Source of the DNA: Hartmannibacter diazotrophicus
GTDB taxonomy: Bacteria; Pseudomonadota; Alphaproteobacteria; Rhizobiales; Pleomorphomonadaceae
Reading direction: 5' to 3'
NCBI RefSeq assembly: GCF_900231165.1
Contig: NZ_LT960614.1
Span: 5,224,001 to 5,288,000 of the forward strand
Length of the DNA: 64,000 nt
In this document: positions 6,969 to 16,400 of the stretch, piece after piece
Numbering within the stretch: the stretch's first letter is position 1
Layout of the letters: every line of letters begins with the position of its first letter
Notes under the pieces: generated by a model
Seen by the model: only the letters and a program-made list of their open reading frames with translations
The model's database searches: none
Told to the model about the DNA's origin: nothing
Position numbers and translations under genes: made by a program

Positions 6969-9173
6969 TCAGGCGGCGGGCGCGCCCGGCGGTGCGAAGC
7001 GCTCGTAGAAGAGTTCGTTCGTCGCCGCCATCTCCTTGAGGAGCGTATTCGGGGCAAAGCGCGGCCCGTGTCGTTCGGTAAGCGTGTCCGCCATGTCGAC
7101 GAAGGCCTTGGTGCCCAATCCATCGATGTAGGAGATCGTGCCGCCGCTGAAGGGTGCAAAGCCGAAGCCAAGGATCGAGCCGACGTCGGCTTCGCGCACG
7201 TCCGTCACGACGCCCTCGGCGATGCAGCGGGCCGCTTCCAGCGCCTGCGTCGCCAGCAGCCGTGTTTTCAGCTCCTCGACGTCGAAGTCTTCCGCCGCTC
7301 TCGGTTCGCCGACGATCTCCGCGATCCCGCGCCAGAGCCGCTTCGGCCCCTTGGCGGGATAGTCGTAGAAGCCCGCGCCGTTCTTGCGCCCGTGCCGGCC
7401 GCGCGCGACGACCATCTCCTCAAGCAGTTTTGCCTGCCGGGGATCGATGGCCGTTTCGCCAAGGTCCGCCTTCGTGGCCTGAAGAATCTTCCAGGCGAGA
7501 TCGACGCCGACCTCGTCGTTGAGGGCGAGCGGACCGACGGGCATGCCCGCCATCCGGGCGACATTCTCCACCATTGCCGGCGGCACGCCCTCGGTCAGCA
7601 TCAGATGCGCTTCCAGCAGGTAGTTCATCACGCAGCGGTTGGCGTAAAAGCCCCGGCTGTCGTGAACGACGATCGGAGTCTTGCCGATGGCGCGCACGAA
7701 GTCGAGCGCGACGGCGAGGGCCTTGTCGCCGGTCTTCTCGCCGAGGATCACCTCGACCAGTTTCATCTTGTGGACCGGCGAGAAGAAGTGGAGCCCGATC
7801 ATCGCCTGCGGCGAGGCCCAGTTGGCGCCGAGCGAGGTGATCGGCAAGGTCGAGGTGTTGGAGGCAAAGATCGCGTCGGCCTTCATGGCCTTGGCGGCCT
7901 TGTCCATCACGGCGGCCTTGACCGTGCGGTCCTCGAAGACCGCCTCGATCACGAGGTCGCAGTCGGCAAGGGCGGAATAGTCGTCGCTGGCAGAAATCCG
8001 CGACAGAAGCGTCTCGCCGTCCTCGGATGTCATGCGCCGCTTCGAAACGCGCTCGGCGACGAGTTTGGCTGCCGTCTCCTTGCCGCGCTCGGCGCTGTCC
8101 CGGTCCGCGTCGATCAGCATGACCTCGATGCCGGCCCCGGCGGCCGCATGGGCGATGCCCGAGCCCATGAAGCCCGCGCCGATCACGCCAATCCGCCTCG
8201 GCGTCATCGGCGGAATGTCCTTCGGTCGCCGCGCACCCTTTGAGAGCGCCTGCATCGAGACGAAGAGCGAGCGCACCATGGAGGCGGCCTCGGTCGTCGT
8301 CAGCACATGGGCGAACTGCCGTGCCTCGACGCGCAGCCCCTGGTCCATCGGAAGCTGCAGGCCCTCGTAGCAGGCGGCAAGGATCGCCCGGGCGCCCGGG
8401 TAGTTGTCGTGGGTCTCGCGCCGGTAGATGGCGTTCGCCGCCGGCCAGAACTGGAAGCCGGCCGGCGAATAGACCTTGCCACCGGGCAGGCGGAAGTCAT
8501 GCTTGTCCCACGGGCGCACCGGATCGAGCCCGGCCATGATCATGGCCTTCGCCTCGGCAAGAAGGCCTTCCGCCGGCACCACCTTGTCGAAGAGTTTCAG
8601 GGCTACGGCCTTCTTAGGGGCAACGGTCTGGCCCTGCAGCAGGAAGGTCAGCCCCGCCTGCGGATCGGCCATCCGCATGACGCGCTGGGTGCCGCCGGCG
8701 CCGGGGAAGATGCCGATCTTCACCTCCGGCAGGCCCATCACATAGTCGCCCTCGGCGGCGATGCGGCCGTGGCAGGCCAGCGCCATCTCGAAGGCCCCGC
8801 CCATGCAGGTGCCGCCGACCGCCGCGACGAAGGGCTTGCCCGCCGTTTCCAGCCGCCGCCACATCCGCGACATGCGCGCGCCTGCCGTAAACAGCCAAGC
8901 CATCGCGGCCGGCTGGTCCTCTCGCGCCATGGCGTGATAGCGGCCGAGCAGCGCCTGCAGCATGGACAGATCCGCGCCGCCGGAGAAGGTGGACTTGCCG
9001 GAGGCGATGATCGCGCCCCTGACGGCCTCGTCCTTGACCAAAGCCTCGATATGCGCTTCCAGTTCGTCCATCACCGCCTCGGTGAAGACGTTCATCGAGC
9101 GGCCGGGCGAATCCCAGACGAAAAGGGCGACGCCGTCTTCGTCCGTCGTCAGGGTGAAATGGGTCTCGGTCAT
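6969..9173 (-). CDS. fadB: FadB/FadJ-type trifunctional enoyl-CoA hydratase / 3-hydroxyacyl-CoA dehydrogenase
   Basis: 734-residue beta-oxidation enzyme. The N-terminal crotonase domain (about 1-190) has the oxyanion segment FSGGADLS and two catalytic glutamates in GGAFEMALACHGR and GLPEVKIGIFPGAGGTQR. A linker leads to a Rossmann NAD-binding domain (from about 327, GVIGAGFMGSGIAHAAAGAG). The catalytic His lies in HFFSPVHKM, and two C-terminal dehydrogenase domains follow. It converts 2-enoyl-CoA to 3-ketoacyl-CoA using NAD. Last gene of the operon acyl-CoA dehydrogenase, thiolase, FadB; ten bases separate it from the thiolase. Whether it acts mainly on fatty acids or branched-chain acyl-CoAs is not clear from sequence. 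Confidence 0.92.
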   Translation of the reverse strand: MTETHFTLTTDEDGVALFVWDSPGRSMNVFTEAVMDELEAHIEALVKDEAVRGAIIASGKSTFSGGADLSMLQALLGRYHAMAREDQPAAMAWLFTAGARMSRMWRRLETAGKPFVAAVGGTCMGGAFEMALACHGRIAAEGDYVMGLPEVKIGIFPGAGGTQRVMRMADPQAGLTFLLQGQTVAPKKAVALKLFDKVVPAEGLLAEAKAMIMAGLDPVRPWDKHDFRLPGGKVYSPAGFQFWPAANAIYRRETHDNYPGARAILAACYEGLQLPMDQGLRVEARQFAHVLTTTEAASMVRSLFVSMQALSKGARRPKDIPPMTPRRIGVIGAGFMGSGIAHAAAGAGIEVMLIDADRDSAERGKETAAKLVAERVSKRRMTSEDGETLLSRISASDDYSALADCDLVIEAVFEDRTVKAAVMDKAAKAMKADAIFASNTSTLPITSLGANWASPQAMIGLHFFSPVHKMKLVEVILGEKTGDKALAVALDFVRAIGKTPIVVHDSRGFYANRCVMNYLLEAHLMLTEGVPPAMVENVARMAGMPVGPLALNDEVGVDLAWKILQATKADLGETAIDPRQAKLLEEMVVARGRHGRKNGAGFYDYPAKGPKRLWRGIAEIVGEPRAAEDFDVEELKTRLLATQALEAARCIAEGVVTDVREADVGSILGFGFAPFSGGTISYIDGLGTKAFVDMADTLTERHGPRFAPNTLLKEMAATNELFYERFAPPGAPAA

Positions 9174-9183
9174 CGTCGTCCCC

Positions 9184-10392
9184 TCACACCCGCTCGATCA
9201 CGGTCGCCGTGCCCATGCCGGCCCCGATGCACAGCGTCACCAGCGCGGTGCTGAGATCGCGCGCTTCCAGTTCGTCGAGCACCGTGCCGATCAGCATCGC
9301 GCCGGTCGCCCCGAGCGGATGGCCCATGGCGATGGCTCCGCCCGCGACATTGATCTGCTCCGGATCGACCTCGAAATGCTGCATGAAGCGCAGGACGACC
9401 GCCGAAAAGGCCTCGTTGACCTCGAAAAGGTCGATGTCCGACAGCGACATGCCCATCCGCTTCATCAGCTTTTCGGTGACGTCGACCGGGCCGGTCAGCA
9501 TCAGCGCCGGATCGGAGCCGATATTGGCAAAGCCTCTGATCCGCGCGCGCGGCTTCAATCCCGCCGCCTTGCCGGCCTCCGATGATCCGACGAGCACGGC
9601 AGCCGCGCCGTCCACGATGCCGGACGAGTTGCCGGGATGGTGCACGTGGTCGACGAACTCGACTTCGGGGTGGGCGTCGATGGCGACGGCGTCGAAGCCG
9701 GCCATGTCGCCCAGCATCGCGAAGGAGGGCTTCAGGCCGGCGAGCGACTGCATGTCGGTGCCGGGCCGCATGTGTTCGTCGCGGTCGAGAATGGTGAGGC
9801 CGTTGAGGTCGGTCACCGGAATGACGGACTTCGAAAAACGCCCGTCCTGCCAGCTCTTTGCCGCGCGTTTCTGGCTTTCCACCGCATAGGCGTCGACATC
9901 GGTGCGCGAGAATCCGTATTTCGTGGCGATAAGGTCGGCCGAAACGCCCTGCGGCATGAACCAGGAGGGCAGGGCGACCGCCGGGTCCATCGGCCAGGCC
10001 CCGCCCGAGGCGCCGAGCCCGATCCGGCTCATCGATTCCACACCGCCAGAGACGACCATGTCATGCTGGCCGGCCATGATCATCGCGGCGCCAAAATTCA
10101 CCGCGTCGAGCCCGGAGGCACAGAAGCGGTTGATCTGCATGCCGGGGACGTGCTCGCCATAGTCGGCGACGAAGACCGCCGCTCGCGCGATGTCGCCGCC
10201 GGCCTCGCCCACCGGGTCGACGCAGCCGAGGATGACATCGTCGACCAGTGTCGTGTCGAGGCCGTTGCGGGCTCTCAGCGCCTTCAGCGGTTCGGCGGCA
10301 AGCTTGACGGCGGTGACCTCATGCAGCGCCCCCTCCTTCTTACCGCGCCCGCGCGGGGTGCGCACATGATCGTAGATGAAGGCCTCGGTCAT
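9184..10392 (-). CDS. Acetyl-CoA acetyltransferase (thiolase II family)
   Basis: 402-residue thiolase. The nucleophilic Cys lies in QINRFCASGLDAV (about residue 90), the catalytic His in GGAIAMGHPLGATGA and the second Cys in LCIGAGMGTA. It cleaves 3-ketoacyl-CoA to acetyl-CoA and a shortened acyl-CoA, completing the beta-oxidation cycle with its two operon partners; thiolases of this group can also run in the biosynthetic direction. Gaps of 33 bases to the upstream dehydrogenase and 10 to the downstream FadB support a single transcript. Confidence 0.92.
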   Translation of the reverse strand: MTEAFIYDHVRTPRGRGKKEGALHEVTAVKLAAEPLKALRARNGLDTTLVDDVILGCVDPVGEAGGDIARAAVFVADYGEHVPGMQINRFCASGLDAVNFGAAMIMAGQHDMVVSGGVESMSRIGLGASGGAWPMDPAVALPSWFMPQGVSADLIATKYGFSRTDVDAYAVESQKRAAKSWQDGRFSKSVIPVTDLNGLTILDRDEHMRPGTDMQSLAGLKPSFAMLGDMAGFDAVAIDAHPEVEFVDHVHHPGNSSGIVDGAAAVLVGSSEAGKAAGLKPRARIRGFANIGSDPALMLTGPVDVTEKLMKRMGMSLSDIDLFEVNEAFSAVVLRFMQHFEVDPEQINVAGGAIAMGHPLGATGAMLIGTVLDELEARDLSTALVTLCIGAGMGTATVIERV

Positions 10393-10425
10393 CGTTTGCC
10401 TTTCGCCGCGTTTCCGCAGACCGGT

Positions 10426-12219
10426 TCAGAATGCCTCGGCGGGCATCGCCATCATCGTATCGGCGCCGCTGGTGATTCGCGCCAGATTCGCGCCCGTCTC
10501 CGGCAGCATGTGCTCCATGAAGAAGCGGCCGGTGATCAGCTTGGCGTTCCAGAAGGCCGGATTGCCTTCGTTTGCCGCAAGCTTCTCCTGCGCGACCCTG
10601 GCCATCCGCGCCCACATCCAGGCGAGAAGCACGAGCGCGAAGAGATTGAGATAGTCGGTCGAGCCCGCACCGGCATTTTCCGGCTTTTTCATCGCGTTGG
10701 TCATGAACCACATGGTCGCGCTTTGCAGGTCCTTCAAGGCCTGCCCGAGCGGCAGGACGTAGGGTTCGAGGTCCTTGTTGCCGGCATTCTCGGCGACGAA
10801 ATCGCCGATTTCCTTGAACAGCGCCATCACCGGCTTACCGCCGTCGCGGCCGAGCTTGCGCCCGACGAGATCGAGCGCCTGGATGCCGTTGGCGCCCTCG
10901 TAGATCATGGCGATACGGGCATCGCGCACGAACTGCTCCATGCCCCATTCGGTGATGTAGCCGTGGCCGCCGAAGACCTGCTGCGCGAGAACGGTGTTCT
11001 CGAAGCCCTTGTCGGTCAGGAACGCCTTCACGATCGGCGTCGCGAGCCCGAGCCAACCGTCGGCAAGCTTCGCCGCGGCTTCGTCTTCGGAGCGGTGGGC
11101 GATGTCCGACTGCAGCGCCGTCCAGGCGACGAGCGCCCGCCCGCCCTCATTGAAGGCGCGCATGGTGAGAAGCATGCGGCGAATGTCCGGATGAACGACG
11201 AGAAGGTCGGCGGCCTTGTCCGGCTCGCTCGGCCCCGACATGGCCCGTCCCTGGCGGCGGTCGCGGGCATAGGCGGCGGCGTTCTGGTAGGCAACCTCCG
11301 AAAGGCCGAGCCCCTGTATGCCGACGCCGAGCCGCGCCTCGTTCATCATCGTGAACATGGCCTTGAGGCCCGAATGCGGTTCGCCGACCAGCCAGCCGGT
11401 GGCGCCGTCGAAATTGAGCACGCAGGTCGGGCTGCCGTGAATGCCCATCTTTTCTTCCAGCGAACCGCAGGAAACGGCGTTCTTTTCGCCCGGCTTGCCG
11501 TTGGCATCGGGAATAAACTTCGGCACCACGAACATCGAGATGCCCTTAGTGCCGGCCGGCGCGCCCTCGATGCGGGCAAGCACCAGATGGACGATATTCT
11601 CGGTGAGGTCATGCTCGCCGGCGGAAATGAAGATCTTCGTGCCGCTGATCGCATAGCTGCCGTCGCCATTCGCCACCGCTTTTGCGCGCAACAGGCCAAG
11701 ATCGGTGCCCGCCTGCGGCTCGGTGAGGTTCATCGTGCCGGTCCAGGTGCCCTCGACGAGCTTCGGAAGGTAGAGCGCCTTCTGCTCCTCGTTGCCGTGG
11801 ATCGCCAGCGCCGTGATCGCCCCTTGCGTCAGCGAGGGATAAAGGCAGAAGGCGACGTTGGCACTGGAAAGGAACTCGTTCATCAGGCAGGTGAAGACGA
11901 AGGGCAGGCCTGTGCCGCCGATCTCCGGATCGGCCGAAAGACCGACCCAGCCGCCTTCGGCAAGCTGGCGGTAGGCGTCCGGAAAGCCCGTCGGCGTCGT
12001 CACCGAACCGTCCTCGTTCCGGGTGCAGCCCTCCACGTCGCCGATCCGGTTGAGCGGCTGGATCACGTCCTCGCAAAGGCGTGCGGCGGCATCCAGCACC
12101 GCGTCGATCGTGTCCGGCGTTGCGTCCGAAAAACCGGCAAGATTGCTGTATCGGGCGATGTCGAACACATCGCTCAGGAGGAAGCGGGCATCCTCGACCG
12201 GGGCACGATAGATGGGCAT
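10426..12219 (-). CDS. Acyl-CoA dehydrogenase, long form with C-terminal extension
   Basis: 597-residue FAD-dependent acyl-CoA dehydrogenase, longer than the 380-residue classical enzymes and typical of the form with an extra C-terminal helical domain (Acyl-CoA_dh_C). Visible marks are the FAD-binding MNLTEPQAGTDLG, the KIFISAGEHDL segment and the catalytic-base region MIYEGANGIQALDLVGRKL. The start at 12219 follows GGGAGGA; 21 residues encoded upstream were dropped. First gene of the beta-oxidation operon. A candidate operator lies about 215 bases upstream, between this gene and the MerR regulator. Confidence 0.9.
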   Translation of the reverse strand: MPIYRAPVEDARFLLSDVFDIARYSNLAGFSDATPDTIDAVLDAAARLCEDVIQPLNRIGDVEGCTRNEDGSVTTPTGFPDAYRQLAEGGWVGLSADPEIGGTGLPFVFTCLMNEFLSSANVAFCLYPSLTQGAITALAIHGNEEQKALYLPKLVEGTWTGTMNLTEPQAGTDLGLLRAKAVANGDGSYAISGTKIFISAGEHDLTENIVHLVLARIEGAPAGTKGISMFVVPKFIPDANGKPGEKNAVSCGSLEEKMGIHGSPTCVLNFDGATGWLVGEPHSGLKAMFTMMNEARLGVGIQGLGLSEVAYQNAAAYARDRRQGRAMSGPSEPDKAADLLVVHPDIRRMLLTMRAFNEGGRALVAWTALQSDIAHRSEDEAAAKLADGWLGLATPIVKAFLTDKGFENTVLAQQVFGGHGYITEWGMEQFVRDARIAMIYEGANGIQALDLVGRKLGRDGGKPVMALFKEIGDFVAENAGNKDLEPYVLPLGQALKDLQSATMWFMTNAMKKPENAGAGSTDYLNLFALVLLAWMWARMARVAQEKLAANEGNPAFWNAKLITGRFFMEHMLPETGANLARITSGADTMMAMPAEAF

Positions 12220-12423
12220 GGCAGCGTCCTCCCTTGGAACTTGCCTTTGTGATTCTCTCGACAAAGCATTGAAGGCGCGCATCTGGCCCGTTGCGAGTCG
12301 GGCCGGCGCCGCCTTACTCTTGCCTCAAGGCAAGCCGTGGCAAAATGCAACAAAAGGCTGGGCCGGAGCTGGAGGCGTTTGGGGCCGGGCAAAGCCTTCA
12401 ACCGGAGTAGTCCATGAGGATCA

Positions 12424-12443
12424 TGACGTTTGCGTAAACGTCA
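12424..12443. promoter_or_regulatory. Candidate LiuR-type operator upstream of the acyl-CoA dehydrogenase operon
   Basis: TGACGTTTGCGTAAACGTCA has perfectly inverted 8-bp arms (TGACGTTT and AAACGTCA) around GCGT. It resembles the ACGTTTACGTAAACGT-like sites reported for LiuR, a MerR regulator of acyl-CoA and branched-chain amino acid degradation. A related sequence occurs upstream of the regulator gene itself. Binding is inferred. Confidence 0.6.
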
Positions 12444-12538
12444 ATTGTGGTTATCCGGCGGACGGCACGCGCAGGTCCCGGCAAGGTGATCGCCAAATGC
12501 CGCGCTCTGCCAGCAGAGTTCAGGCGGCAACCGCCGCT

Positions 12539-13000
12539 CTACGCGCCGCCGCCGGCCTGCTCCTTTTCCTTCAGTAGGCCGCCGACCACGGACACCGTCC
12601 GGCGCAGCTCGGCAAGTGCCTGCTCGATGTCCTTCTTCTGTCGCTCCAGGATCGCGATCTGTTCGTTGAACTTGCCGAGCGCGGTCTTCAGTTGAACGAC
12701 CTGTCCGTCACGCAGATCGTAGAGATCGAGCATATCCTTGATTTCATTGAGCGAGAAACCGACACGCTTGCCCATGAGCACGAGTTTCAGGCGCGCGCGG
12801 TCGCGCCGGGTGTAGAGCCGGTTCATGCCGTCCCTCTGCGGCGTGATCAGGTTCTTGTCCTCGTAAAAGCGTAGCGTCCTCAAGGTGACGCCGAATTCGC
12901 GCGCCAGATCGCCGATCGTATAGAGATTTGATCGCGAGACGTCGTCCCCGTCGCCCACGAAATCCTCGGCGGCCATGACAGCGGCCTGGGCGATCGACAT
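12539..13000 (-). CDS. MerR-family regulator, LiuR-like
   Basis: About 153 residues. The winged helix-turn-helix (LYTIGDLAREFGVTLRTLRF, then YEDKNLITP) begins near residue 25 and is followed by the dimerisation coiled coil ending GGLLKEKEQAGGGA. No cysteine pattern for metal sensing is seen, fitting the acyl-CoA/branched-chain group of MerR proteins (LiuR). It is co-directional with the acyl-CoA dehydrogenase operon. Two related palindromic sites flank the gene, suggesting control of the operon and of itself. The start is uncertain (13000, 13012 or 13039). Any start beyond 13116 is unlikely because it would put the second site inside the coding region. Confidence 0.8.
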   Translation of the reverse strand: MSIAQAAVMAAEDFVGDGDDVSRSNLYTIGDLAREFGVTLRTLRFYEDKNLITPQRDGMNRLYTRRDRARLKLVLMGKRVGFSLNEIKDMLDLYDLRDGQVVQLKTALGKFNEQIAILERQKKDIEQALAELRRTVSVVGGLLKEKEQAGGGA

Positions 13001-13115
13001 TTTGTCCTGCATCCTGTTGTCCAATTCCTCGTCTGGCATCGTCCAGAGGCGCGATCTCCGCCCGAAACAAGAAAGGATCGAAGGCGCCAAATCTGGCTTC
13101 TGAGGATCTACACAC

Positions 13116-13130
13116 TTTACGTAAACGTCA
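13116..13130. promoter_or_regulatory. Second candidate operator, upstream of the MerR regulator
   Basis: TTTACGTAAACGTCA shares the AAACGTCA arm and the central ACGT with the site at 12424-12443; its left arm is degenerate beyond TTT. It lies 116 bases upstream of the assigned MerR start, where an autoregulatory site would be expected. Confidence 0.5.
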
Positions 13131-13439
13131 AGTTCGGAAGTCCGCGGCCCTTCAACTGCTACCATTCAGGGAAAGGCATCATTCACTCTCGTTACCATCA
13201 GATGAAACGAGCTCTAAAATGTTTACTCCGCATTTACCATGAGGGAGGAAAGTCAAAGTGCGGGACTGAGGCCTGCCGTCGTCCACGCGTTCGGACATCG
13301 GTAGGCGCGTCATGAGCAACCGGCCCGAATAGCCGGAGCGACTTGGCGAAAATGGGGTTCCGCAACGGATCCGCGGCGCTTTGGAGAGCGACGGGACCGG
13401 CCCGGTATAAACGAGCAGGATGCTCCAGGGGGTTGAAGG
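13131..13439. other. Intergenic region between MerR and the PodJ-like gene
   Basis: About 310 bases that should contain the promoters of both diverging genes. No recognisable gene, terminator or strong consensus promoter was seen. The last bases (AGGGGGTTGAAGG) provide the ribosome binding site of the PodJ-like gene. Confidence 0.5.
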
Positions 13440-16400
13440 ATGGATTCACAGTCCGCCTCGAAGAAAGAAGGCCACCCGATGCGGATGGGTGATGATCTGT
13501 CCGGTCAGGGCGGCGGCCGGCATTTCGGCTCGGCCCAGGCGGCGCCGGCCGAGGACGACCGTTCCGTTGGCCGCATCATCAACTCCCTCGACCGCCTCGG
13601 CGAACGGATTCGCAAGCTCTCGTCGGCAACGCAGGGCTCCGGGCCGCAGCCCGGCGAAGAGCGCGCTCCGCTGGTGTCGGACCGCCCACCCCTGAGCCGC
13701 AGCCAGCAGCAGATCGAAGAACGGCGGAAGGCGCTTGAACGGGCGGTCGCCGCACGGCGTGTCCGAAGGGCCGAACTCGAAGGCCGGCCGGTCGAGCACG
13801 CGGACGCAGGTTCCGTGCCGGCCAGTCCGCTCGCCGCCCGTCATCCCCACTCCGACAATAGCGCCGTGGAGGCATCCTCGGCCGAAGCGTTTCGTCTCGC
13901 GCCGGAACCCGTCCAGCCCGAAGCGGTGCCGCCGGCCCGCGCCGCAGAGCCGTCGCCGGTGGCAAGGAAACTTGCGGAATTGCAGCGGATCGCCGAGGCG
14001 ATGGGAGCTTCGGTCCCGCCTGAGGCTCCGTCCAAGGCGGTCGAGCCACACCCCCACATGGTCGAGCCCGAGGCGTTTGAGTTCCAGACTCCCGAACCCC
14101 GGATCTCTGAACCCCGGATCTCTGAGCCGATGCCGAGCAGCCTTGCCGGTTTCGAACGCGGCGGAAACCTCGATGCCCGTCTTGAACGGATGGAGCAGAG
14201 CCTGCCCGACAGGGAGCAGATCGCCGGCATTCGTGAGGAAATCCTGCGGCTGCGCGACGCGGTCGCCAGCAATGCGGTCACCCCGGCCATCGCGCCGCTG
14301 ACGCGCTCCTACGACGCTCTCGTCGAGCGGCTGGACATGCTTGGCCAGCGCCTCGACGAGCCGGGACCGCTTGCCCAACTCATCGACACGATGTCCGAAA
14401 CCCGCGCACTCATCGGCACTTTGCCGACCCGTCGCGCCATGGAGGAGATTGCCGACCAGCTCGACGGACTGGCGCATGGTCTGCAGAAAAGCGGGGCCTC
14501 CGCCTTCGATCCGGCTTCGCTGGAACAGCAGATCGCGGAGGTCACCAGCCGTCTCGACACGCTCGACGTCACCCGTCAGGTCGCGATGATCGAGCAGAGG
14601 CTCGATGGTGTCGCCGAGCGGATCGAGGGCATCGAGGTGCAGTTCGGCAAGCTCGACGTTCTGCCGCGGCTGGAGCAGACCCTGATCGATCAGGGGCGCA
14701 TTCTGGACGAGAAGCTGGAAAGCGGCCTCTCGCGTATCCCGGCTCTGGAAGAAGACGTGCTGGCCGCCCGCGAGGACGTGCAATCCGGCATCGGCGCGCT
14801 GGCGGAGCGGATCGACGAGGTCTCGGCCCGGCTCGCGGGTCTTGGCGTCGACAGCCTCAACCCGGAGATGCTGGCGGCCCTCGAGCGGCGCATGGACGAC
14901 ATTGCCGGCCACTTGGAGGCCTTGCAGTCGGGCGGCGGCGAGGGCGCGCTTGCGGCCATTGACGAACGCCTGACCGAGATCGGCTCGGCGCTGGACGCCC
15001 GCATCGCCGGCATGCAGGAAGCGACGACCGACGCCGTCGCCGCACTGGCGCGGCGCATCGATGCCCGCGAGACCGTCGTCGACCCCTCCGTGACGCGCCA
15101 GATCAACGAACTGACGGACAAGATCGACGAACTGGTGAAGACGCCCGCGAGTGCCATGCCGGCGCTCGACATGGTCGAGGTTCGCCTCGACGAGATCGTC
15201 GCTCGCATCGGCGCGATCGAAACGTCGACCGGCGAACTGGCGGCGACCGGCATCCCCTCCGATGGTACGCCCGGCCCGACGACGGCGGCGATTGCCCGCA
15301 TCGAGGAGATGATCGGAGCGATCGCGAGTGCCGATCATCTGGAGGCCATGGAGCGCCAGATTGCCGAGTTGGCCTCGGCTCTCGACAAGCTGGAGGCGCT
15401 TCCGCCCCAGCAGGCCGCCGACCTCGAACGCCAGATTCTCGATCTCCGCCACGAGATCACCGATGTGTCGAGCGCCATCCTGGAGACGGTACGCGGCGAG
15501 ATCAGCGGCCTCTCCGAGCGGTTGGGCGATGTTCTGGAAACGGCGCAGGGCGGCATGCCCCAGCGCGATCTGGACGGCCCGATCTCCCATCTGATCGACC
15601 GCATCGACGCCCAGGCCAGGGACAATGCCGGCCTCGTCGAGACCTTGTCGCGCATCGAGGCGATGATCCCGGCGCTCGGCAGCGGCGGGTCGGCGGCGGC
15701 CGTCGACATCGACCAGATCGAGGCGGCGCAAAGCGAAATCGCATCGGTTCTTCGCGACTTCGGCAAGGATCTCGTCGCGCTCAGGGAAGAGTTTGCCTCC
15801 TCGCGCAACCGCGATCTCGATCTTCTCGAAAGCGTCTACGAGACTCTTTGCGTGATGTCGGAAAATCTCCTGGCCCCCGGCGCGAAAACGGTCGCGGCCG
15901 GTCTGGCGCGGGAGAGCGAAACCGATCGGGAGACGGCCACCGGAGCGAGCTGGAAGGATATTGAGCGCAGCCTCAACGCAAGCCTCGGCGCGCTCGATCA
16001 GGACATGCCCTCCGGTTCCGCGACGGCCGGCTCCAGACAGGACGACAGGCAGGCGCTCGACGCCGTCTCCGAACTCAACGCGAGCGAGAGCATCCTCGAC
16101 GACCTGGTCGCCCAGCGCGGCAGGGCCGAGCCGGAAGAGCCGCTGGCGCTGGACGAGACCATGGCCGAGGAGGTCGAATCCGACCTTCCGCTCGAGCCGG
16201 GCAGCGGCAAACCCGAAACGCCGATGCGCCGTCCGGCCGGCGGCGCCCCGCGTCCGGGCTCCCGTCCCACTGCCGAGGCGCCCGCCGCGAAAGCCGGTGC
16301 TGCGCCCGCGGACCGGCCCGTTGCCGAAACCGACTATATCGCCGCCGCGCGCCGCGCGGCCTCGCGGGCGGCCTCCGAGCAGGCCAGCGTCAAGATCGAG

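Noticed and set aside
9637-12252. Long open frame of about 870 codons on the + strand opposite the thiolase and acyl-CoA dehydrogenase
   Set aside because: It is antisense to two clear enzymes, shows no domain and has Arg/Gly/His-rich composition typical of mirror frames in GC-rich DNA.
13446-15731. Open frame of about 760 codons antisense to the PodJ-like gene
   Set aside because: It mirrors the coiled-coil region; its apparent repeats come from heptad codons on the other strand.
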